NCBI GenBank assembly: GCA_019188255.1 | Contig: JAETXT010000003.1 | Coordinates: 5,270,001 to 5,334,000, forward strand | DNA: 64,000 nucleotides | DNA from: Verticillium longisporum | Taxonomy: Eukaryota; Ascomycota; Sordariomycetes; Glomerellales; Plectosphaerellaceae | Direction: 5' to 3' | In this document: positions 58,801 through 64,000 of the stretch, one piece after another | Layout of the letters: each line of letters opens with the position of its first letter | Position numbering within the stretch: position 1 is the first letter of the stretch | Translations under genes and position numbers: made by a program | The notes under the pieces: generated by a model | Told to the model about the DNA's origin: nothing | Seen by the model: only the letters and a program-made list of their open reading frames with translations | Database searches by the model: none

Positions 58801-60836
58801 GAAGCCGAGCCGGCTAGACTCGCACCCAATCTTCACCACTGACATGGCATGGTTCCTTGATTGGCGCCGGAGGTACTTTTCTGCTGTTGAATTTTTTTCT
58901 GCTTCTAATCGCTTTCGCAGTCCCTCACTCGCCAATCGCCACTCGGCATTCGTCGCTGCCCGTGATCCGACGGAGCGCAACCGGTCGGTGAGGGGCACTG
59001 AGGGTCGCGGGCAAAGAGGCAATACAGTCAACGTTCACATTGGCACTGACATTGACGTCGATCGTCGGGTGCAGATACGCCCAGTACAGCACAGCACACC
59101 CAAGAACGCAAGCGGCTGATCCCAGTGCGAAGGATGGAGGAGGGGGAGCCGTTGCGGCATGGTGCTGACTTCACAGTTACTCATCACACTTTCTGCATTT
59201 TTCGTCACACCCAAGCTCGAGTATCCTCGTCATACCGTGGCTCGCCCGTCGTTCACTTGACTTTCACAAGCTGAGTATGAACCATTCAACCGACCACGCG
59301 GACCCTAGTTTCAGACTTCTGGTCTCGATTCCACTCGCCTTTCTCTTTCTCTCTCCCCCCACACGTGCTTCGTCTACGTTTTTTTCTCCCCAACCGCGAC
59401 CCTCAAACTCCGACATGACCCAGTCAACCAACCGACACTCTGGGTCATGGCGTCAAGGCTAGTGGCTGGTAGCTGAGCCCGTAACGCGTAGTGTGTACGC
59501 CGTCGCGCTCCAAGACATGTCTCGAGCCCCTGTCCCTCATTGGGCAGTCTGGCCCGGCTCTAGCCAAGACTCTGGGCTGGCTGGACTTGTATGGTACGAA
59601 AAGGGCAGAACGGGGGAAAAGACGGTGTCTACGACATTTTGGCTGTCTGACTTCTGGCATACAGGAGCATCTAGCCCGCCGCCGCCGCACCACTGTGCCT
59701 GCTACGGCTACCCAGGTCAGGCCTCCAGGCTGGCGGAGAGAAGACATTGTGGCAGGCTCTGAGGCGTGTTTGTTCGCTACCTGGCAACCTGCCTGCCTGC
59801 CTGGTGCGCATGACAGAATCGTGTTGTTGCTTTTTCATTCCACTGTGTCTCAGTTCTTTTCCCTACCTCCATCTGCACGCCATGTGTCTTGACAAAAGCC
59901 CCACTCATATTCGGCTGAGCCTTTACGGTGTCGCAGCCACCGGTTGCGCTGATGTGCTGGCAGGTCTGGGAGCGGCTTGACACTGGACACGGCCATGCCA
60001 TGGGCAGTGCCCGCGAGTATGCTCTGCTTCCGTTCCCTCCTCTCCTCGGCAACAGCTAGCCTCCAGCATCGGGCGCGGGCTAAAAAAGGTACAATCGGCA
60101 GGTACTTGAGAGGGGGCCCGAGCTGTCATCGATGCGTACCGTTTACGTGGCGTAGGTGCGCCGCCAGGTTGGCCATCCCATCTTGCTCGGCTACCTTACC
60201 GGCGAACCAATGCAGGTTCTGATACCACCGGGTCCAGATGAGCCTCGTCCCCCTGGCCTCTGATGTCTCTACAGGCCATATCCCTCATCCTCGTCATACG
60301 CTTACGAGGGAGCCGGTTCGTGCGGTGGGTACTGTGGCTTGATGTGGGTGAGGAAGGAAAGAGACCAAAGGGGGGTGTGGAGGGGCGCTCGTGAAGCTTG
60401 GGACACACACATCGAGAGATCCTTGTCGTCGTCCTCGACAGGCATCGCCCGCCCCTCCATGGCTTGCTTGGCTCCGAAAGATCGCACACTTGTACAGCGT
60501 CCATGCGTCCTGGGGATCTACTCTACCACGTCTGCCGTGCTCGCCACAAGTGTCCTACCCACTCCGAGTTCAACTGATATGTAACATGTGTTCCCTCCCC
60601 CCTCTCTCGCGCTGAGGCTGGCTCTCATGAGAGTTTTCCTACTTCTCCTCATCGTCTCGACAACTTCCGACGGCAAGGACATCCAACGCAAGGTTGCTCT
60701 CTCCCCAGGACATATCGACTGCCGTCCTCACCCCTCTCGACAGGGCCCCGCCTAGGTGGAAGGCAGCAGGACGAACGCCTCGGCTTGCACCAGGACAATT
60801 TCCAAACCCGTCGTCGACTATCTTTCAGCCACTGCC
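55875..60836. other. 5-kb gene-poor interval between CIA1 and the MHYT gene
   Basis: No frame on either strand has recognisable domains, convincing splice-linked exons or family-like composition. It is by far the largest gap here, about three times the next. It has to contain two promoters. A GA microsatellite lies at 58619-58638. A long untranslated leader for the MHYT gene, non-coding RNA or an unrecognised fast-evolving gene are all possible. Confidence 0.5.
58619..58638. repeat. (AG)n microsatellite
   Basis: About nine AG dinucleotides in a row lie in the gene-poor interval. Confidence 0.85.
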
Positions 60837-63810
60837 ATGTCCTCACCATCAGTAGAGGACCTCCTGCTGAGGTATGAGGGGCATATCGTCCCTCGTTCCT
60901 TCAACGCCGGCTTCATCACCCTCAGCTATGTTGTCAGTCTTATCGGTGCCGCCTGTACTCTCGAGCTCCTCAACCGCCGGACATCCCACAAGGGCAAATT
61001 CAACCAGTACGACCTACCATGCCCATCGCCCCGTGCTTGACAGGCTCTCCTCGAGACATTTGTATGCTAACCAAACATCAGCCTACTCCTCGTCAGTTCT
61101 GCAGTAGCCATGGGTGGCATTGCCATTTGGTGCATGGTAAGTGGCCGATGAACGGCCCGCATTCTCACCATAAGACGCATTCCTGACATCCTCGTGTTAG
61201 CACTTTATCGGTAACCGAGCTCTCGACCTGGGAAATGGTGAGCCCGAGTTGCAGATTGCCTACTCGAGTGGCTTCACTGCTCTCTCTTTCTTTGTTCCCA
61301 TTGCTGTGCTTCTTGCCGCCTTTGTCGCCATTGGCACGAACAATGTTGTTTCATGGTGGCGAGTCTCTGTTGGAGGCATCCTAGCCGGAGCTGCCATCTG
61401 CGGTATGCACTACCTTGGCAACAATTCCATCGACAACTATGTCTGCATGTACAACCCTCTCAACGTTGTCGGCTCGGCCCTCATCGCCGTGGCCGCCAGC
61501 ATGCTATCTCTTGCCCTGTTCTTCGTTTTCCGCGCGGCATGGACAAACACGTGGTGGAAGCGCGCTGTATGCGCCGTCGTACTCGCCGGAGCCGTGTCCG
61601 GCATGCATTGGTGTGCGGCGACGGGTACCGAGTATCAACTCGTTTCCCTGAGCCCAGGTAACAACGAGTTATCGAGGAACACGACTGTCATTGTCGTTAT
61701 CGTCTTGGTAAGTCGACCCATTTAGGCCGCAGTGATACATGTTTGACTGACACTTTCGCTACAGTCCTTCTGCGCTTGCTCGATCATGGCCGGTGTTGCC
61801 ATCTATACCGCTCGCGTCATGCGTCGTTACGCCAACAAGGCCCAGCAGGTCGTACTGGCTGCCGCTGTTTTTGATCCCCAGGGCCGCATCCTGGTAAACC
61901 CCGACGGCCTACTCCCTAGTGAGAAGATCACCGACACGTTTCTCGAGAAGAACGCTAGCGACACGTTCGGCATCGCCCATCCTTTGTTCCACTGGATGTT
62001 CCGCGCGTCCAGGAACTGGTCAAGCGTCGCCACGCTTGTCAGCGGCATGGCGAACCATCTGACGCACCTGCCACGTGCCACCCGAGACCGTGACTCGCGT
62101 GTCGCCATTGAGCTTGTTGATGAGCAGGGTGACATGGTCGCCAACTACGACGTCATCCTCCGCGAGCTCTTCTGCGTCGCCGCCCAGGGTCTTGCCGACA
62201 AGATGAAGGAACAGCTCACGTCGGTCGGCATCCTCTGGGACGAGATTCTTCCCACGGGCGGCGGCAACGAGCGCCCACAGAAGAGCAGCCACGGCGAGGC
62301 ATCTGAGGACCTCGCCGAGAAGGGCATACAGCAGCGCAGGAACAACCAGTTCGGCCGTGGTTCCCTCATGTTTCTCGTCCGCCAGGTGCAGACGGACAGG
62401 GATGTCGCGAGACTCGAGGCTGCCGGCTACCGGTTCGCCGAGCTGCGACAGGTCAGTGGTATCATCGGCTCAAGCATGCAGATCAAGTGCTGGGACTTTG
62501 AGTCGAGGCTGCGAAGCATGGCTGGCTATGCACAGGACGAGAGTCAGCTGGAACCCGGCGTGCACCTCGGCTTCTTTGGCATCCGCGCCCGTGTTGGCAG
62601 CTATGGTTTCGACGTGCTCGTCCGCCAGGGGGCTCGCAACCTTCTCCCCAGCGTCCAGATGCCCCTGAGCCGTCTCGAGACATGGCAGGAAGATCTTCTC
62701 CAGGAACTTGATGGCATGACCGTTGTCAACAGCGCCAAGAGGCTCGAGGCTCTCAAGAGAATGTCGCCACGCGAGATGCTCTTTGCTTCACAACTCTTTG
62801 ACGGACTCGAGTCGCTCCGCGCTTGGATCGACGACCCAGTCTTTGACGAGGCCCTCCTGTCGCCACAGGTCGTGACGTTGCCTGCCCGTAGCCAAGACGC
62901 GGAGCACAGCGCGAGGCAGCACCCAACAACCATGATCGCCTTCCGCCTTGTCATCCCAATCCACGTCAAGGTGTCCAGCGTTCGGTGTGAGTTTGTGCCA
63001 CTCAACTTCTTCAAAATCCACCAGCTCGTCGACCATGACGGCATGCACCAGCTGGCTTTCGCCCAGGCAGTGCATCGCGAGTTTGCCCCTATCGCGCAGT
63101 CCGTTCCCCTCGAGAGGCCAGCGGCCATCCTTCAGAACAGACAGCGCAAGTCGTTTGCCTCTTCGCCGCGCACTTCCCGTTTCCGCCGCCTTGGCCGCTC
63201 CGGTTCATCGTATGCCGTAGACGGTGACGGCAACCCCATTCCTACGGCCATCGGCCGTTCATCGTCGCCAACACACTCCAACGAGACAGGCTCTACTCTC
63301 AAGCTGTGGCCTGGCCGCCGTAACAGCGACAACAACTCAGCCGGCAGCTCCTACGACGCGCCACCACCTGCTTATGCATCGCCCGACAGCACGCCACATG
63401 CGACAACTTTCGGCGGCATCATGGTCTCGGAAGAGATCCGCGTCGAGATCCATGAGGCAGGCGAGCTGAGCCCCCTCCCCGGCCAGACGCAGCGCCGCAC
63501 GCGCCGGTTGCCGCGGCTTCTGAGTCGCAGCGGAAATGGAAGCCAGCAGCGGTATGATAGCGAGTCAGGTGCCACACAGAGGGCCACCATGGTGACCTCT
63601 GGTGGCGGCGCCGGCATTGGCGTTGGCGTTGACGACAGCCGTCACGGCGCGCCCAACGATGGCACCATCGAGATGAAGATGCTGTCCGAGGTGCGCAGCA
63701 ACGTTCACACGGGGGCTGGCTTGCAGATATCCAATATTGAGGTCGAGCAGGCAAGCGAGGTGCCGACCTTCGTGGACGAGCTGTTCACCATCTGCATCGA
63801 CGGCCGCTGA
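60837..63810 (+). CDS. MHYT-domain integral membrane protein
   Basis: MHYT is a membrane sensor domain best known in bacteria, with Met-His motifs at helix ends proposed to bind a metal. Four exons, 60837-61006, 61082-61136, 61201-61707 and 61765-63810, give 925 aa; introns are 57-75 bp with GTAAGT or GTACGA donors. The N-terminal 250 residues form about seven helices with three copies of the motif: CMHFIGNRAL (its Met-His is split by intron 2), CGMHYLGNNS and SGMHWCAATG. After the last helix a cytosolic region begins RYANKAQQVVLAAAVFDPQGRIL, which looks PAS-like. The C-terminal 250 residues are Ser/Arg/Gly-rich and probably disordered. Ligand and output in fungi are unknown. Start chosen at MSSPSVEDLLL; an in-frame ATG at 60756 is also possible. 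Confidence 0.9.
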
Positions 63811-64000
63811 GCGAACCAACCAGGGGAGGGGGGTTGAGTCCCTCTCCCTACTTCTTTTCTTCTCTTACTTCCCTCCGATTAATGTCTAGACTATGTTGAG
63901 ATGTCGGAAATGTATTATATAGGCTCGAACTGTGGGCTTTCTCGTTTCTCACGCGCTTTGGGAGTGCTTTGGGTCGTTTGAGGTGAGGAATCTTCCTTGC

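Overview
The window is nuclear DNA of a filamentous ascomycete, most likely a Sordariomycete of the order Hypocreales (inferred). It is GC-rich and gene-dense. Introns are mostly 46-100 bp with GTAAGT/GTATGT/GTACGT donors and CTAAC/CTGAC branch sites, and the proteins are fungal (DASH subunit Dad2, Sly41-type transporter, Zn2Cys6 regulator, Mus7/Mms22, MHYT protein). Nearly all recognisable genes are housekeeping. I see no transposon, tRNA, rRNA or secondary-metabolite cluster.

Layout. 0-5 kb: shugoshin (-, runs off the left edge) head-to-head with DAD2 (+), then an unknown charged protein with a duplicated TPX2-like motif. 5-11 kb: carboxylesterase, a small secreted Kex2-type cysteine-rich peptide, an F-box/LRR-like protein (-). 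12-17 kb: SUZ12 of PRC2, convergent with SF3B2 (-). 17-25 kb: a minisatellite, a Sly41-like transporter, ORC5 (-), a Zn2Cys6 factor. 25-36 kb: mitochondrial ATP2 (-), a small membrane protein, COX5, glycogen branching enzyme (-), mitochondrial ClpX. 36-44 kb: the large MMS22/MUS7 gene (-). 44-56 kb: KGD1 (-), TFB1 of TFIIH (+), a mitochondrial-type AAA+ ATPase (-), a CIAO1-type WD40 protein (-). 56-61 kb: about 5 kb with no convincing gene. 61-64 kb: an MHYT-domain membrane protein.

There are two functional themes. One is chromosome biology: SGO1, DAD2, SUZ12, ORC5, MMS22, TFB1. The other is mitochondrial energy and protein quality control: ATP2, COX5, ClpX, KGD1, AAA ATPase. Most neighbours are divergent or convergent pairs.

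Two observations stand out. First, three sequence-unrelated minisatellites within 4.2 kb (17.7-21.9 kb) all have a unit of exactly 20 bp, and two of them lie inside introns (the Sly41-like gene and ORC5), which they roughly double in length. Second, six genes, including conserved KGD1, GBE1 and ClpX, each contain one single-base frame break, and a seventh (CIAO1) has one in-frame stop. This looks more like residual consensus error than gene death, and the affected models should be read with that in mind. Other points of interest are the C-terminal PHD-like finger of SUZ12 and the Kex2-type peptide with six cysteines.
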